Origin: Eubacterium sulci ATCC 35585 | GTDB lineage: Bacteria; Bacillota; Clostridia; Peptostreptococcales; Anaerovoracaceae | Assembly (NCBI GenBank): GCA_001189495.1 | Contig: CP012068.1 | Location: 1,178,001 to 1,242,000 of the forward strand | Reading direction: 5' to 3' | Length of the DNA: 64,000 nucleotides | Part shown: in pieces, positions 17,456-27,065 of the stretch | Layout of the letters: every line of letters begins with the position of its first letter | How positions within the stretch are numbered: position 1 is the stretch's first letter | Notes under the pieces: generated by a model | Seen by the model: the letters and a program-made list of their open reading frames with translations, nothing else | Database searches by the model: none | Told to the model about the DNA's origin: nothing | Translations under genes and position numbers: made by a program

Positions 17456-18808
17456 TTATGGATTAGTTGGCTGTACCGGCTGAACTGGTTGCACTGGTTG
17501 CACTGGCTGAGTCTGTCCTTGATTTTGATCTGGCTGCTGTGGCTGCTGTGGCTGCGTGTTCTGCTCGTTCCCACTCTGATTTCCGCTTTGGTTTTCTCCA
17601 CTATTTTGCGAATAATTGTTCTGTGTCTGCTGTGAATTATTGGATTCTGGTTCAAGAATATCCGTATTATTTGTCGGATTGTTAATAACAGCATTCGGAT
17701 CAACAACAGACTGTCCTGATGATAATCCAGCATCATTTGCAATCTGCGCGCTTATCTCAAGAACGCTCTTGCTTGGCTTATACTTCTTATTCTTAAACAC
17801 CTTCTTATGCAGCTCTATTACATCATTCTCAAGGTCTGCCGGGAATACATATGCAGCGCCATTTAGATATCCCGTGGTTATTGTATATGGGAATCCCTTG
17901 CTACCCTTAATGTTGAAGTCCTTTAGCTTATATCCAAAGGTTAGAATATCTGAGTTGCTGAGGTTTGTTCTAATCTGTGGCATGGTTGCATCGATGAGGT
18001 TATCTATCTTGAGGAAGCTCTGCTTCTTAACCTTGGTCAAAAGCTTCTTGATAACAGTTCTCATTCGCTCAGTTCTCTTAAAGTCGTCGCCTACACCCTT
18101 ACGGATTCTTCCGTAGGCAACAGCCTGAGGTCCTGTCAGCTTCTGAGGTCCTGCCTCGCTAACCATGTTGTAATTCTCAGTTCCGATAATTAGTGCAGTC
18201 TCATACGTATACTTATTCAGCTCATCTATCTCATAGTCCTTAACATCGATATTTATACCATCGACTTCCTCGACAACATCTGAAACTGCCTTAAAATTGA
18301 ACAATACATACTTCTTGATATTCAAATCTAGCGCCTGATTAACGGTCTTCATCATCTCCTTAGGACCACCATTTGCAAAAGCGTGATTTATCTTATCATA
18401 ATAGTTTTCATCACCTAGCTTCAAATAAGTGTCTCTGTAGATAGATGTCAGGTAAACCTTACCTGTTTTTTCCTCTATACTTGCTATGATTATAGCATCA
18501 GCTCTCGCATCCTTATAATCAGATATGTCTCTTGAATCTATACCAATGAGAAGGATGTTTACATATCCATCAACATCAACGCACGATAGTTCCTTATCTG
18601 TATAGTTCTCGACCTTATCTCTCTTAATCTTGTTCAGCTTGCTATATATATAACCGTAACCTACTCCGACTACGATCATAGCGATTATCAAAATTACTAT
18701 TATTATCTTATGGTAAAGCTTGAGACGACCTTTTTTCTTAACCTTGCCTGCAATATCTGTAACTGCAGCGGCTTCTTTCTGTCGCCTTTTCTTGTCCATT
18801 CTGCTCAT
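17456..18808 (-). CDS. LytR-CpsA-Psr (LCP) family cell-wall glycopolymer ligase
   Basis: A 450-residue type II membrane protein: basic N-terminus, one membrane segment (about 35-57), then the LCP domain with NILLIGIDSRD, RADAIIIASI, SIYRDTYLKL, KINHAFANGG and the arginine-rich GRIRKGVGDDFKRTERMR. LCP enzymes move teichoic acid or capsule chains from lipid carrier to peptidoglycan on the outer face. The C-terminal 70 residues are Asn/Gln/Pro-rich and end in four PVQ units coded by a 9-base tandem repeat. GGAGGAG sits before ATG 18808; a TTG five codons upstream lies within the ribosome site and is not used. Own promoter at 18835-18863. Confidence 0.93.
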   Translation of the reverse strand: MSRMDKKRRQKEAAAVTDIAGKVKKKGRLKLYHKIIIVILIIAMIVVGVGYGYIYSKLNKIKRDKVENYTDKELSCVDVDGYVNILLIGIDSRDISDYKDARADAIIIASIEEKTGKVYLTSIYRDTYLKLGDENYYDKINHAFANGGPKEMMKTVNQALDLNIKKYVLFNFKAVSDVVEEVDGINIDVKDYEIDELNKYTYETALIIGTENYNMVSEAGPQKLTGPQAVAYGRIRKGVGDDFKRTERMRTVIKKLLTKVKKQSFLKIDNLIDATMPQIRTNLSNSDILTFGYKLKDFNIKGSKGFPYTITTGYLNGAAYVFPADLENDVIELHKKVFKNKKYKPSKSVLEISAQIANDAGLSSGQSVVDPNAVINNPTNNTDILEPESNNSQQTQNNYSQNSGENQSGNQSGNEQNTQPQQPQQPDQNQGQTQPVQPVQPVQPVQPTNP

Positions 18809-18834
18809 ATTTAACTCCTCCAAAGCGATAAGTC

Positions 18835-18863
18835 ATTATATCACAAATGCAAAATGATGTAAA
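18835..18863 (-). promoter_or_regulatory. promoter of the LCP gene
   Basis: On the minus strand TTTACA (18858-18863), 17 bases, TATAAT (18835-18840), about 27 bases before the start codon. Confidence 0.75.
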
Positions 18864-18935
18864 TCATTCCCCAAACGCCAGATATGATATATAATAATAT
18901 GATACACAGATAAATTCCTTTTATATGGAGAACAA

Positions 18936-19541
18936 ATGAAAAATCAAGAGCAAGCTAATAAAAGAATCATACTTGCATCGGCTTCTCCTCGAAGAGTCGA
19001 GCTTCTATCAAAGCTAGTTCCAAGCTTTGATATACTTCCTACTAATGCAGATGAAAATACGAGCGGAATCTCCTCTGCAAAGGATCTTGTAATGTTTCTT
19101 GCCCTAAAGAAATGCCAGTACTGCCTTGAGCATAATGATATAGACAAAAACAGCCTTATTATCAGTGCAGATACTGTCGTATATTGTGATAAGGTTCTAG
19201 GAAAACCTGAGAGCAAGGATGACGCACGCAAGATGATAGAATCAATCTCCGGAAGAATCCACAGCGTCTACACTGGAGTTGCCATCTACGATGCGATTTC
19301 AGAGCGCTTTGATGTATTTTACGACAGGTCGGATGTGACCGTAAAACGCCTTTCTGCGGCGCAGATTGAAAAATATATACAAAGTGACGAACCATACGAT
19401 AAAGCAGGTTCATACGCTATTCAGGGCGCTTTTGGGCAGTATATAGAATCAATAAGCGGAAGCTACGAAAATATCGTCGGTCTTCCAACTCAAAAGCTCG
19501 TCAAACATCTCATCAATTTTGGAGGTATTAACTTATGCTAA
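18936..19541 (+). CDS. maf: Maf nucleotide pyrophosphatase
   Basis: A 201-residue Maf protein. SASPRRVELL near residue 15, the ISADTVV segment, KPESKDDARKM and the late QGAFGQYIESISGSY are family motifs; the QGAFG form fits the dTTP/UTP-specific (YhdE) subgroup. Maf enzymes hydrolyse non-canonical or excess nucleoside triphosphates and are linked to septum inhibition. TGGAGAACAA precedes ATG 18936. It shares 7 bases with the following small gene. An AT-rich stretch with TATAAT (about 18890) upstream is the probable promoter region. Confidence 0.94.
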   Translation: MKNQEQANKRIILASASPRRVELLSKLVPSFDILPTNADENTSGISSAKDLVMFLALKKCQYCLEHNDIDKNSLIISADTVVYCDKVLGKPESKDDARKMIESISGRIHSVYTGVAIYDAISERFDVFYDRSDVTVKRLSAAQIEKYIQSDEPYDKAGSYAIQGAFGQYIESISGSYENIVGLPTQKLVKHLINFGGINLC

Positions 19542-19888
19542 AAGATGGCATTGTCTTTAAAGATGGTGGTGATAGAATAGTCGTTAATCAGTATAGCTTC
19601 TGTGAATTGATTAAACACCTATTGTCTCATTATGTAGGTATCTCATACGAAATTGCATCTGAAACTGTATCTCAATCTCATCTTGCAAAACCTGTTTCAA
19701 ATGCAATAGAAGCCGTATTACTAAGCCATGAATATCCTTACTATTGGGCAATGAAGCTTTATTACGGAAACATGTATTGGGAAAAAGGGATCCCGGCGCA
19801 GCCAAGTGACATGAAAGCATACTTTGAACTTGAAAATAGTATAAAAGATAATTATAAATTGAATGATCCCTTCATTTTATTTTTATAA
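19535..19888 (+). CDS. unknown 117-residue protein coupled to maf
   Basis: The start codon lies inside the end of maf (7-base overlap) and a terminator follows the stop by a few bases, so this is a real co-transcribed gene rather than a chance frame. The protein has no signal peptide or membrane segment. It is rich in Tyr and His in the middle (HEYPYYWAMKLYYGN) and ends in a hydrophobic PFILFL. I do not recognise a family. The tight coupling suggests a shared condition of expression with Maf, no more. Confidence 0.65.
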   Translation: MLKDGIVFKDGGDRIVVNQYSFCELIKHLLSHYVGISYEIASETVSQSHLAKPVSNAIEAVLLSHEYPYYWAMKLYYGNMYWEKGIPAQPSDMKAYFELENSIKDNYKLNDPFILFL

Positions 19889-19890
19889 AG

Positions 19891-19925
19891 AAAAGACAGA
19901 AAATCTACTAGATCTACTGTCTTTT
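19891..19925. terminator. two-way terminator after the maf pair
   Basis: AAAAGACAG (19891-19899) pairs with CTGTCTTTT (19917-19925), with a partly self-pairing loop (TCTACTAGATCTA). It serves the plus-strand maf pair and probably the convergent minus-strand gene at 19954. Confidence 0.8.
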
Positions 19926-19953
19926 AAATGCTGTATGATTAATTATAAGTGAA

Positions 19954-20460
19954 TTAACTTTCATGGGCTACATAGTATGGCTGTTTATCTAAATTAAAAC
20001 GAATAACCATAAGTTCATCTGTTAATTCAGTATCAAAACTTAAATCCATAATAAAAGCCTGTTCCTCTGTTTTATTATCAATAATACTTCCAAAACGAAC
20101 AGCTTCTAAATATTCTACCATCTCTGCAAATGTCATTGTGTCTATATCACTTGACGGAAATATCTCTGATAGAGTATCCTCATCCATCTCATCTCTATGA
20201 TATTCCATGAAATATGATACCGTGCCGTAATCCTCGTTTTCCTCGCCCGCGAGAATCTTTTTTAAAAAGTCTTTTGCTGATATTACAAATGTATCAACTT
20301 CATCTAGGGCCTCGGCTACATTATTCATAGCCTCTTCATCTAAAGTCAAATCTTCCTCTACATCAAAGTAAAATGAACCTCCAAATTCCTCTGGTGCTAG
20401 AAAAATTTCTTCACCTTTCTCGTACTCAATATCTGGATAATTATTGCTCTTTAAATTCAT
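19954..20460 (-). CDS. unknown acidic protein (possible DUF2004-like)
   Basis: A 168-residue, strongly acidic protein without membrane segments; the first 60 residues are mostly Asp/Glu. The end, DLSFDTELTDELMVIRF then KQPYYVAHES, is similar in layout to DUF2004-type proteins, some of which are encoded as immunity-like partners, but this is a weak resemblance. It has AAGGAGATTTAA before ATG 20460 and sits between a terminator and the DUF1697 gene. Function unknown. Confidence 0.55.
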   Translation of the reverse strand: MNLKSNNYPDIEYEKGEEIFLAPEEFGGSFYFDVEEDLTLDEEAMNNVAEALDEVDTFVISAKDFLKKILAGEENEDYGTVSYFMEYHRDEMDEDTLSEIFPSSDIDTMTFAEMVEYLEAVRFGSIIDNKTEEQAFIMDLSFDTELTDELMVIRFNLDKQPYYVAHES

Positions 20461-20510
20461 TTAAATCTCCTTGTTTTATTACAAACCTAATATATAACTA
20501 TGCATAGATT

Positions 20511-21044
20511 TTAGATAAATTCTGCTATCTTTTCAAATGTTTTCCCATTTCGAATCGTGATTTCCTTGTAAAAATCCTGTTTGATTAGTTTTTTATGGTA
20601 GGTAGTTTTTAGATATTCTGACTCATCGTATTTTCCCCAAAATATCGCGTTCTTACCCACATATATTATTTCATTATAGAAATTTTCTTTATTTAGAAAG
20701 TCAATAATGTTTGATGTATCTAGGCCACACGAAAAGAACAAAACGTCCCTTCTAGCTAGATTTTCATACCACCAATTAGGCAAACTCGCCCTCTCTTCTA
20801 AATACTCATCTTTAGTCATTAAAGCAAAAGGAATAGAAAAGTTATAATTAGTATCTAACACTTGTCTTATCTTTGATATGCAGCTTTCACGCTTCTGAAA
20901 ACTCGTAAAAAAAAGATTTCCACTGTTGATATATGAATCAATATCTTCAAAACCTGATGTAAGCAACATGTTTTTCAATTCACTCATGGAAACCTTATTC
21001 TTCCCACCAACATTTACACCGCGAAGTAAAAGTATATATCTCAA
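20511..21044 (-). CDS. DUF1697 family protein, TTG start
   Basis: A 177-residue DUF1697 protein with the family opening RYILLLRGVNVGGKNKVSM and SYINSGNLFF. The function of the family is not known. The frame extends to an ATG at 21077, but GGAGGT stands exactly 6 bases before a TTG at 21044, and starting there gives the usual family N-terminus, so TTG is chosen. It follows the MATE gene by 48 bases. The downstream acidic gene begins 50 bases after its stop. Confidence 0.82.
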   Translation of the reverse strand: MRYILLLRGVNVGGKNKVSMSELKNMLLTSGFEDIDSYINSGNLFFTSFQKRESCISKIRQVLDTNYNFSIPFALMTKDEYLEERASLPNWWYENLARRDVLFFSCGLDTSNIIDFLNKENFYNEIIYVGKNAIFWGKYDESEYLKTTYHKKLIKQDFYKEITIRNGKTFEKIAEFI

Positions 21045-21092
21045 CCACTTACCTCCGTTAACTCTATTTATATACATAAACCATATTACAGC

Positions 21093-22445
21093 CTATGTCA
21101 AAATATTAATCCATTTACGGCTCTTATACCTTGGATAACAAACTAGTATTCGAATTACATCACCTAAGTCTACGAAAATTAAAGCCACAGGAAGACTAAC
21201 ATGAAAGGCCATTACGCTTATATAAGCTAGTGGAAGGCTTATTAGGAGATTACAGAATATCTCTATCTTCATACAAAATACCGTATCTCCACCCGCTCTC
21301 AGAATGCCAACAATAAACATATATGCAGTCATCTTTGGCGTAATCAAAATCGCTTCAACTATAATCGTCTTAATCAAAAGATCCATGGTTTCAGCATTGA
21401 AGGCATATATACTTGCTATACGACTACTTATCAAAATCAGAAAAGCAGTTATTACAATATTAAATACTATTGTTGTAATAAGTGAAAGCCTTCCAAAATA
21501 CTGAGCCTTTTCCTTATTTCTCTGTCCAAGACCCTCTCCAATTATCACAGCAGTTGAGTTTCCAAGTCCAAAATATAGCGATTGCAAAACACTTGCAATT
21601 ACATTTGCAACCTGAGCTACTGCAAGTGCTGAAGTTCCTAGTTTTCCGTAGGCAGCCAAAATTAGTGCAAATGACATAGCCCAGCTTCCCTCAGTTGCAA
21701 CAACGGGAAGAGCTGTTCTCATAACCCTAAAGAAAAGAGCCCTATCAAAAGAAAATAAATTTCCTATGCTCGCATGTAAAGGATGTGCCTTGTCAAAAAT
21801 CAAGTATGCCAAAAGCACAGTAAATTCAGAGACCCTTGCTATAAGTGTTGCAATAGCTGCACCTTCAACTCCTAGAGCCGGAAGACCAAGTTTGCCAAAT
21901 ATCAAAATATAGTTAAGACTTGCGTTCATGAAAAACGCAATAAAGCTTATAAAGGTTGGAAACTTGAGATTTTGGACAGCTCTGCAGTTATATGAAATGG
22001 CCATTGATATTGTACCAAATAAGTACGAAATGCATACTATTCTAAGATACCTAGCTCCTATCTCTATTACCTTAGGACTAGATGAAAATACATTTATTAT
22101 ATGTGGCGCAAAAATATAGCTTGCAAGACTTACAAGCACAGCAAGCAAGGCTCCAACAAAGTAGTCAATTCCAACCATCTTATGCACGCCATCTAGATTC
22201 TTAGCGCCCCAATATTGCGCAGTAAAAACAGCTGCTCCGCTAAAAAGCCCAAACATCGTCACAGTAAAAACAAAATAAACTTGATTTGCTGCCCCGACTG
22301 CTGCGACCTCGTTCTCTCCGAGCCTGCCAATCATTATCGTATCTAGCAAATTAAGGCTTATACTAATCAGATTTTGGAGTACTACTGGGATTCCAATCAT
22401 TAGTACCTTATGAAAATATATCCTTCTTGTCTCAATGATATCCAT
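21093..22445 (-). CDS. MATE family multidrug efflux transporter
   Basis: A 450-residue membrane protein with about 12 predicted helices in two repeats. The opening VLMIGIPVVLQNLI and DTIMIGRLGENEVAAVGAANQ are typical of the NorM/DinF-like MATE group, which exchange drugs or metabolites for Na+ or H+. GGAGG precedes ATG 22445 by 5 bases. A second, related MATE gene lies at 28.2-29.6 kb with closely matching motifs, so they are probably old duplicates. Substrate unknown. It is followed by the DUF1697 gene on the same strand. Confidence 0.92.
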   Translation of the reverse strand: MDIIETRRIYFHKVLMIGIPVVLQNLISISLNLLDTIMIGRLGENEVAAVGAANQVYFVFTVTMFGLFSGAAVFTAQYWGAKNLDGVHKMVGIDYFVGALLAVLVSLASYIFAPHIINVFSSSPKVIEIGARYLRIVCISYLFGTISMAISYNCRAVQNLKFPTFISFIAFFMNASLNYILIFGKLGLPALGVEGAAIATLIARVSEFTVLLAYLIFDKAHPLHASIGNLFSFDRALFFRVMRTALPVVATEGSWAMSFALILAAYGKLGTSALAVAQVANVIASVLQSLYFGLGNSTAVIIGEGLGQRNKEKAQYFGRLSLITTIVFNIVITAFLILISSRIASIYAFNAETMDLLIKTIIVEAILITPKMTAYMFIVGILRAGGDTVFCMKIEIFCNLLISLPLAYISVMAFHVSLPVALIFVDLGDVIRILVCYPRYKSRKWINILT

Positions 22446-22497
22446 TTAATCCTCCGTTATAAATGATATAGTATCACAAGCCCTAGTCAAAAAACAA

Positions 22498-22527
22498 CAG
22501 AAGTCGCTACATTTGTAGCGACTTCTG
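22498..22527 (-). terminator. terminator of the bcd-etfB-etfA operon
   Basis: CAGAAGTCGCTACA and TGTAGCGACTTCTG form a 14-bp perfect inverted repeat. On the minus strand TTGTTTTTTGAC follows. Confidence 0.9.
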
Positions 22528-22553
22528 AATAAGACTTATTTATAATCCATAGA

Positions 22554-23660
22554 TTATTCAGCTACTGCGTCTGCAAGAGCTTCAGCGTTGTCCCACTCTT
22601 CGATAATCTGTGGAATTACCTGATATAGGTCTCCAACGATTCCGTAGTCTGCAACTTCGAAGATAGGAGCATCAGCATCCTTATTGATAGCAATGATGAT
22701 GTCTGAATCCTGCATACCTGCTAGATGCTGGATAGCACCTGAGATACCGCAAGCGAAGTAGATCTGTGGCTTAACTGTTGTACCTGTCTGTCCAACCTGG
22801 TGGCTGTGATCAATCCAACCTGAATCTACAGCAGCACGTGATGAACCTACAACACCGCCAACCTTATCAGCTAGCTTCTGGATAAGCTCAAATCCCTTAG
22901 CATCGCCAAGTCCTCTTCCGCCTGAGCAGATGATATCAGCATCTGTTAGTGATACCATTTCCTTAGCTGACTTAACGATATCGATAATCTTTGTTCTGAT
23001 ATCTGAAGCATCAAGATCAACATTGCACTTGATGATTTCGCCTGTAGCTCCAGGTTTTCTCTCTAGCTTTGACATAACGCCAGGTCTTACAGTTGACATC
23101 TGAGGTCTTGATGTAGGGCTGACGATAGTAGCCATTAGGTTACCACCAAAAGCAGGACGAGTCATCTTTAGCTTTGTATCTGGATCATTAGGATCTAGTG
23201 ATGATGTGTTAAGTGTTGTGTTCTTTGATGTGAAGTCGATGTACTTATCAACTCTGATATCAAGGTGAGTACAGTCAGCTGTTAGACCAACGTTTGCACG
23301 ACCAGCTACACGAGGAGCTAGGTCACGTCCGATGTGTGTAGCACCATACATGATGATCTCTGGCTTATATTCACGAAGAGCAGCAGTGATTACCTTTGTG
23401 TAAGCATCTGTTGTGTAGTTCTTTAGTAGTGGGTCTTCGATGATGTATACAAGGTCTGCGCCATATTCGAAGCATTCCTGAGCAAGATGCTCAACCTTGT
23501 CACCTACCAATAGAGCAGCTACCTTTGAATCAGCGCTGATATCTCTTGATAGTCTGTGTCCTTCACCAATCAACTCGAGGGCAACGTTCATGAGCTTGCC
23601 GTCACGCTGTTCAGCGAATACCCATACATTTTTGTATTCAGCAAAATTTACTTCTGACAT
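22554..23660 (-). CDS. etfA: electron transfer flavoprotein subunit alpha
   Basis: A 368-residue EtfA. The C-terminal FAD domain shows [46 protein letters not shown] and [20 protein letters not shown], all diagnostic. With EtfB it carries electrons to or from the acyl-CoA dehydrogenase coded just upstream; in butyrate-forming Clostridia the same trio bifurcates electrons from NADH to crotonyl-CoA and ferredoxin. GGAGG is 2 bases before one ATG (23666) and 8 before the next (23660); the latter is preferred. It follows etfB by 13 bases and ends at a strong terminator. Confidence 0.96.
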   Translation of the reverse strand: MSEVNFAEYKNVWVFAEQRDGKLMNVALELIGEGHRLSRDISADSKVAALLVGDKVEHLAQECFEYGADLVYIIEDPLLKNYTTDAYTKVITAALREYKPEIIMYGATHIGRDLAPRVAGRANVGLTADCTHLDIRVDKYIDFTSKNTTLNTSSLDPNDPDTKLKMTRPAFGGNLMATIVSPTSRPQMSTVRPGVMSKLERKPGATGEIIKCNVDLDASDIRTKIIDIVKSAKEMVSLTDADIICSGGRGLGDAKGFELIQKLADKVGGVVGSSRAAVDSGWIDHSHQVGQTGTTVKPQIYFACGISGAIQHLAGMQDSDIIIAINKDADAPIFEVADYGIVGDLYQVIPQIIEEWDNAEALADAVAE

Positions 23661-23673
23661 GTTCATATCCTCC

Positions 23674-24474
23674 TTAAATGATGTGCTTCTTCTTCAAAGC
23701 AACGATTAGCTTCTGAGCAACTTCCTTCTCGGAATCTCCCTCAAGCATTGTTCCTTTTCCCTTTGGCTTAGGTGTGAATGAACGGAAAACGTTTGTTGGG
23801 GAAGCCTTTAGACCTACTGTTGATAGGTCAACTTCTACGTCAGCTGCACTCCAAACCTTGATGTCCTTCTCTGGCTTGAAGATTCCTGCAATGTTCATGT
23901 ATCTTGGAGTGTTTAGCTCCTTTGTGCATGTTAGCATGCATGGAATTGGAACTTCGATTACTTCGTAACCGTCTTCTAGCTGTCTCTGTACTGTAACCTT
24001 TGTTTTGTCAGCACTCATTTCGCATTTCTGAACATATGTTACCTGTGGAAGGTTTAGCTTCTCAGCAATCTGAGGTCCAACCTGAGCTGTGTCTCCGTCG
24101 ATAGCCTGTCTTCCACCGATGATCATGTCGAATTCGCCAATCTTCTCGATTGCAGCTGTGATAGCGTTTGATGTAGCCCATGTATCTGAACCACCAACTG
24201 CTCTATCTGATAGTAGAACTGCATCGTCAGCACCCATAGCGATACACTCGAAAAGCATTTCCTGAGCCTGTGGAGGTCCCATGCTTACAACTGTAACCTT
24301 GATGTTTTCTGGGTCTGTATCTTTAATTCTTAGCGCTTCTTCTAGTGCGTTAGCATCGTCTGGATTTAGGATGCTAGGTACACCATCTCTGATCAATGAT
24401 CCCGTTTCAGGATTGATCTTGATTTCGTTTGTATCTGGAACTTGTTTTGCGCAAACAACAATTTTAAATGCCAT
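23674..24474 (-). CDS. etfB: electron transfer flavoprotein subunit beta
   Basis: A 266-residue EtfB. It begins [20 protein letters not shown], followed by [45 protein letters not shown] and a C-terminal region with [12 protein letters not shown]. It carries the AMP or second FAD of the flavoprotein. The [14 protein letters not shown] segment contacts the nucleotide in both bifurcating and classical types, so this alone does not prove bifurcation. Gene order bcd-etfB-etfA, spacings 23 and 13 bases, points to one transcript. Confidence 0.96.
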   Translation of the reverse strand: MAFKIVVCAKQVPDTNEIKINPETGSLIRDGVPSILNPDDANALEEALRIKDTDPENIKVTVVSMGPPQAQEMLFECIAMGADDAVLLSDRAVGGSDTWATSNAITAAIEKIGEFDMIIGGRQAIDGDTAQVGPQIAEKLNLPQVTYVQKCEMSADKTKVTVQRQLEDGYEVIEVPIPCMLTCTKELNTPRYMNIAGIFKPEKDIKVWSAADVEVDLSTVGLKASPTNVFRSFTPKPKGKGTMLEGDSEKEVAQKLIVALKKKHII

Positions 24475-24497
24475 TACTTCATATCCTCCTTATCCTA

Positions 24498-25637
24498 TTA
24501 GCGTAGAAGCGATGCTGCAACAACCATTCTCTGAACTTCTGAAGTTCCTTCATAGATCTCAGTGATCTTAGCGTCACGCATCATTCTCTCTACTGGGTAA
24601 TCCTTGGTGTATCCGTAACCGCCGTGTAGCTGTACGCACTTTGTAGTTACTTCCATAGCTGTTTCTGCAGCAAATAGCTTAGCCATTGCAGCTGGAACAC
24701 CGTAAGGTAGGCCTGCATCCTCACAGAATGCTGATTTCAAAACTAATAGCTTTGCAGCTTCTACCTTTGTAGCAAGATCAGCTACTACGAACTGAAGTGC
24801 CTGCATCTGAGCAAGCTTCTTGCCGAACTGCTTTCTCTGCTTCATGTATTCAATCGTTACTTCTAGAGCACCCTCTGCAATTCCGAGAGCCTGTGAAGCA
24901 ATACCGATACGTCCACCATCAAGAGTCTGCATAGCAACCTTAAATCCCTTGCCAAGTCCACCGAGGAGTCTGTCCTTAGGAATGCGGCAGTTCTGGAAAA
25001 TAAGCTCTGTTGTTGAAGAAGCACAGATACCCATCTTGTCCTCAGTCTTACCGATTGAGAATCCTGGATCGTTCTTCTCTACGATGAATGCGCTTATTCC
25101 GTGGTTACCCTTTGACTTATCTGTCATAGCCATAACTACGAATACCTCTGCGTATCCACCATTTGTGATGAAGCACTTAGCTCCGTTTAGTACCCACTCG
25201 TCACCGTCAAGTTCAGCTCTTGTCTGCTGTCCTGATGCGTCTGTACCTGCATTTGGTTCTGTAAGACCGAAAGCACCTAGCTTCTTACCAGATAGTAGCT
25301 CTGGAAGATACTTCATCTTCTGATCCTCTGTACCATACTTATAAATTGGCCAGCAGCATAGTGATGTGTGTGCAGATACGATAACTGAGGTTGATGCGCA
25401 AACCTTTGCTAGCTCAGATACTGTAATTGAGTAGGACACCTCGTCTCCACCCATTCCGCCGTACTTTGTTGGGAAAGGAATGCCAAGCAAACCATACTTA
25501 GCCATCTTCTCTACAGTTTCTACCGGAAAACGGTGCTCCTGATCGATTTCAGCAGCTAAAGGTTCAACTTCTGTTTTAGCGAATTCTCTCACCATTTTCT
25601 GTACGAATTCCTGTTCCTTCGTCAGTTGAAAGTTCAT
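24498..25637 (-). CDS. bcd: short-chain acyl-CoA dehydrogenase, probably butyryl-CoA dehydrogenase
   Basis: A 379-residue FAD acyl-CoA dehydrogenase. Motifs include [23 protein letters not shown], the substrate-loop region [13 protein letters not shown] and [19 protein letters not shown]; the catalytic base is the Glu in [10 protein letters not shown]. Length and sequence fit butyryl-CoA dehydrogenase, which with EtfAB reduces crotonyl-CoA. No thl, hbd or crt gene is in the window, so the rest of the butyrate pathway would lie elsewhere. AAGGAGGCAATTAC precedes ATG 25637. A Rex-like operator overlaps the likely start of transcription. Confidence 0.93.
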   Translation of the reverse strand: MNFQLTKEQEFVQKMVREFAKTEVEPLAAEIDQEHRFPVETVEKMAKYGLLGIPFPTKYGGMGGDEVSYSITVSELAKVCASTSVIVSAHTSLCCWPIYKYGTEDQKMKYLPELLSGKKLGAFGLTEPNAGTDASGQQTRAELDGDEWVLNGAKCFITNGGYAEVFVVMAMTDKSKGNHGISAFIVEKNDPGFSIGKTEDKMGICASSTTELIFQNCRIPKDRLLGGLGKGFKVAMQTLDGGRIGIASQALGIAEGALEVTIEYMKQRKQFGKKLAQMQALQFVVADLATKVEAAKLLVLKSAFCEDAGLPYGVPAAMAKLFAAETAMEVTTKCVQLHGGYGYTKDYPVERMMRDAKITEIYEGTSEVQRMVVAASLLR

Positions 25638-25716
25638 GTAATTGCCTCCTTAAAAAATTATAACGATTCTTCTTGACATTTAGAAGAAAAGCCAATACTT
25701 ATTAAAGCTGTACACC

Positions 25717-25734
25717 TTGTTATAAAAATAACAG
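25717..25734. promoter_or_regulatory. Rex-like operator upstream of bcd-etfBA
   Basis: TTGTTATAAAAATAACAG closely follows the TTGTTAANNNNTTAACAA consensus of the redox sensor Rex, which is known to control bcd-etf genes in several Clostridia. It lies 9 bases downstream of a candidate -10 (TACTAT, 25744-25749, with TTGCAA at 25769-25774, 19-base spacing), so binding would block transcription. The promoter call is weak; the operator match is good. Confidence 0.6.
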
Positions 25735-25826
25735 CATACAAATATAGTAAAGCACCTTTTCACTTTTTTTGCAAGCCCTTTTGACCATTATATGATAAGA
25801 ATTTGTCAATATCTAAGTGCTTTCGA

Positions 25827-25854
25827 TAAGTGAACAGTTTAGGGTTCACTTTTG
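25827..25854. repeat. inverted repeat downstream of thiI, possible weak terminator
   Basis: GTGAAC and GTTCAC flank 8 bases (about 25831-25850), directly after the thiI stop. No T-run follows on the minus strand, so termination would be weak at best. Confidence 0.4.
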
Positions 25855-25856
25855 GG

Positions 25857-27044
25857 TTATGCTCTTATGTAGATTATTTCCTCTTCAGCTATTGCACTTT
25901 CAACAAGTGCGTCGATATCAAGCTTTGAGTCTGATATTTCTATCTTGTCTAGCTGTGGTTTTGTTGTAGGATGCTTTGGCAAAAATACTGTACAGCAATC
26001 CTCGTATGGCTCTATGGAAGTCTCAAACGTACCAATCTCCTGAGCCTTAGCGATTATATCTATCTTATCCATGGCTATCAAAGGTCTCATAACGGGCATA
26101 TTAACACAGTTATCCGTTACAACTAATGCTTCTGCAGTTTGACTTGCCACCTGTCCTAGATTTTCGCCTGTAATCAACATCATCGCAGAATTTCTCTCTG
26201 CAATCTTCTCTGCAATTCTCATCATGAATCGTCTTACATGTATTGTGGTCTCAGCTTCTGGACAGTTTTTAACTATCTGCTCCTGTATAGGTAAAATGTT
26301 TATAACATGCATCTTGAAGCTTCCACAGTATGAAGCGACTATCTTTGCTAAATCCTCTACCTTCTCCTGCGCCCTAGGCGATGTGTATGGATATGAGTGG
26401 AAGTGAACAGCTTCAATCATCATTCCACGCTTTGCCATCATCCAAGCTGCAACTGGTGAATCTATTCCGCCAGAAAGGAGAACAAGTCCCTTACCGTTAG
26501 TTCCTAGAGGAAGGCCACCAAATCCTGCAATCTTATCCGCATATATATAAGATCTATCATGTCTTACATCAACAAAGAGTCTAACATCTGGGCTATGAAC
26601 ATCTACCTTTAGGACTTTAAGTCCTTTTAGCACATATCCACCTATCTGTCTTGCAATATCAGGAGATTTAATAGGAAACTGTTTGTCAGCTCTCTTTGCT
26701 TCAACTTTGAAAGTTCTTACACACCTCTCCTCACATAGTTTTTCCATAAAGCTTACAGCCTCTACCCCGATAGCTTCCATATTTGACTCAGATTCTACCG
26801 CAGGGCTTATTGAAGCAACGCCAAATACCTTTGATATCTCGCCAGCAAGCTGTACTGTATCCCATTCTCTATCAAATCTAACAAAGATTAGGCCTTCGTG
26901 TCTTTTTACGCTTGCCTTGCCATATCCAGCAGCCTTTAGTCTCTTGTGTATTCTCTCCGCAAGCATTCTTTCAAAATACGGCTTGTTCATTCCCTTAAGG
27001 GCAACCTCACCGCATCTTACTATCAAAATCTTTTCTTCGTTCAT
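25857..27044 (-). CDS. thiI: tRNA 4-thiouridine synthase ThiI
   Basis: A 395-residue ThiI: N-terminal ferredoxin-like and THUMP regions (about 1-170), then the PP-loop ATPase with LLSGGIDSPVAAW and later ITGENLGQVASQTAEAL and PYEDCCTVFLPKHPTT. It adenylates U8 of tRNA and installs sulfur. The C-terminal rhodanese domain of the E. coli enzyme is absent, as in Bacillus, so sulfur comes directly from a partner desulfurase. That partner is coded immediately upstream (21 bases apart), matching the nifZ-thiI pairing known from Bacillus. Confidence 0.95.
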   Translation of the reverse strand: MNEEKILIVRCGEVALKGMNKPYFERMLAERIHKRLKAAGYGKASVKRHEGLIFVRFDREWDTVQLAGEISKVFGVASISPAVESESNMEAIGVEAVSFMEKLCEERCVRTFKVEAKRADKQFPIKSPDIARQIGGYVLKGLKVLKVDVHSPDVRLFVDVRHDRSYIYADKIAGFGGLPLGTNGKGLVLLSGGIDSPVAAWMMAKRGMMIEAVHFHSYPYTSPRAQEKVEDLAKIVASYCGSFKMHVINILPIQEQIVKNCPEAETTIHVRRFMMRIAEKIAERNSAMMLITGENLGQVASQTAEALVVTDNCVNMPVMRPLIAMDKIDIIAKAQEIGTFETSIEPYEDCCTVFLPKHPTTKPQLDKIEISDSKLDIDALVESAIAEEEIIYIRA

Positions 27045-27065
27045 TTATACTTCCTTTCAGAAACT

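Noticed and set aside
17357-17635. Plus-strand frame with LNWLHWLHWLSL-like protein
   Set aside because: It is the reverse of the Pro/Gln/Val repeat tail of the LCP gene and overlaps deoC and the terminator.
25787-25809. TTGACA and TATAAT upstream of bcd on the minus strand
   Set aside because: Spacing is 11 bases, too short for a sigma-A promoter; a weaker pair nearer to bcd was preferred.
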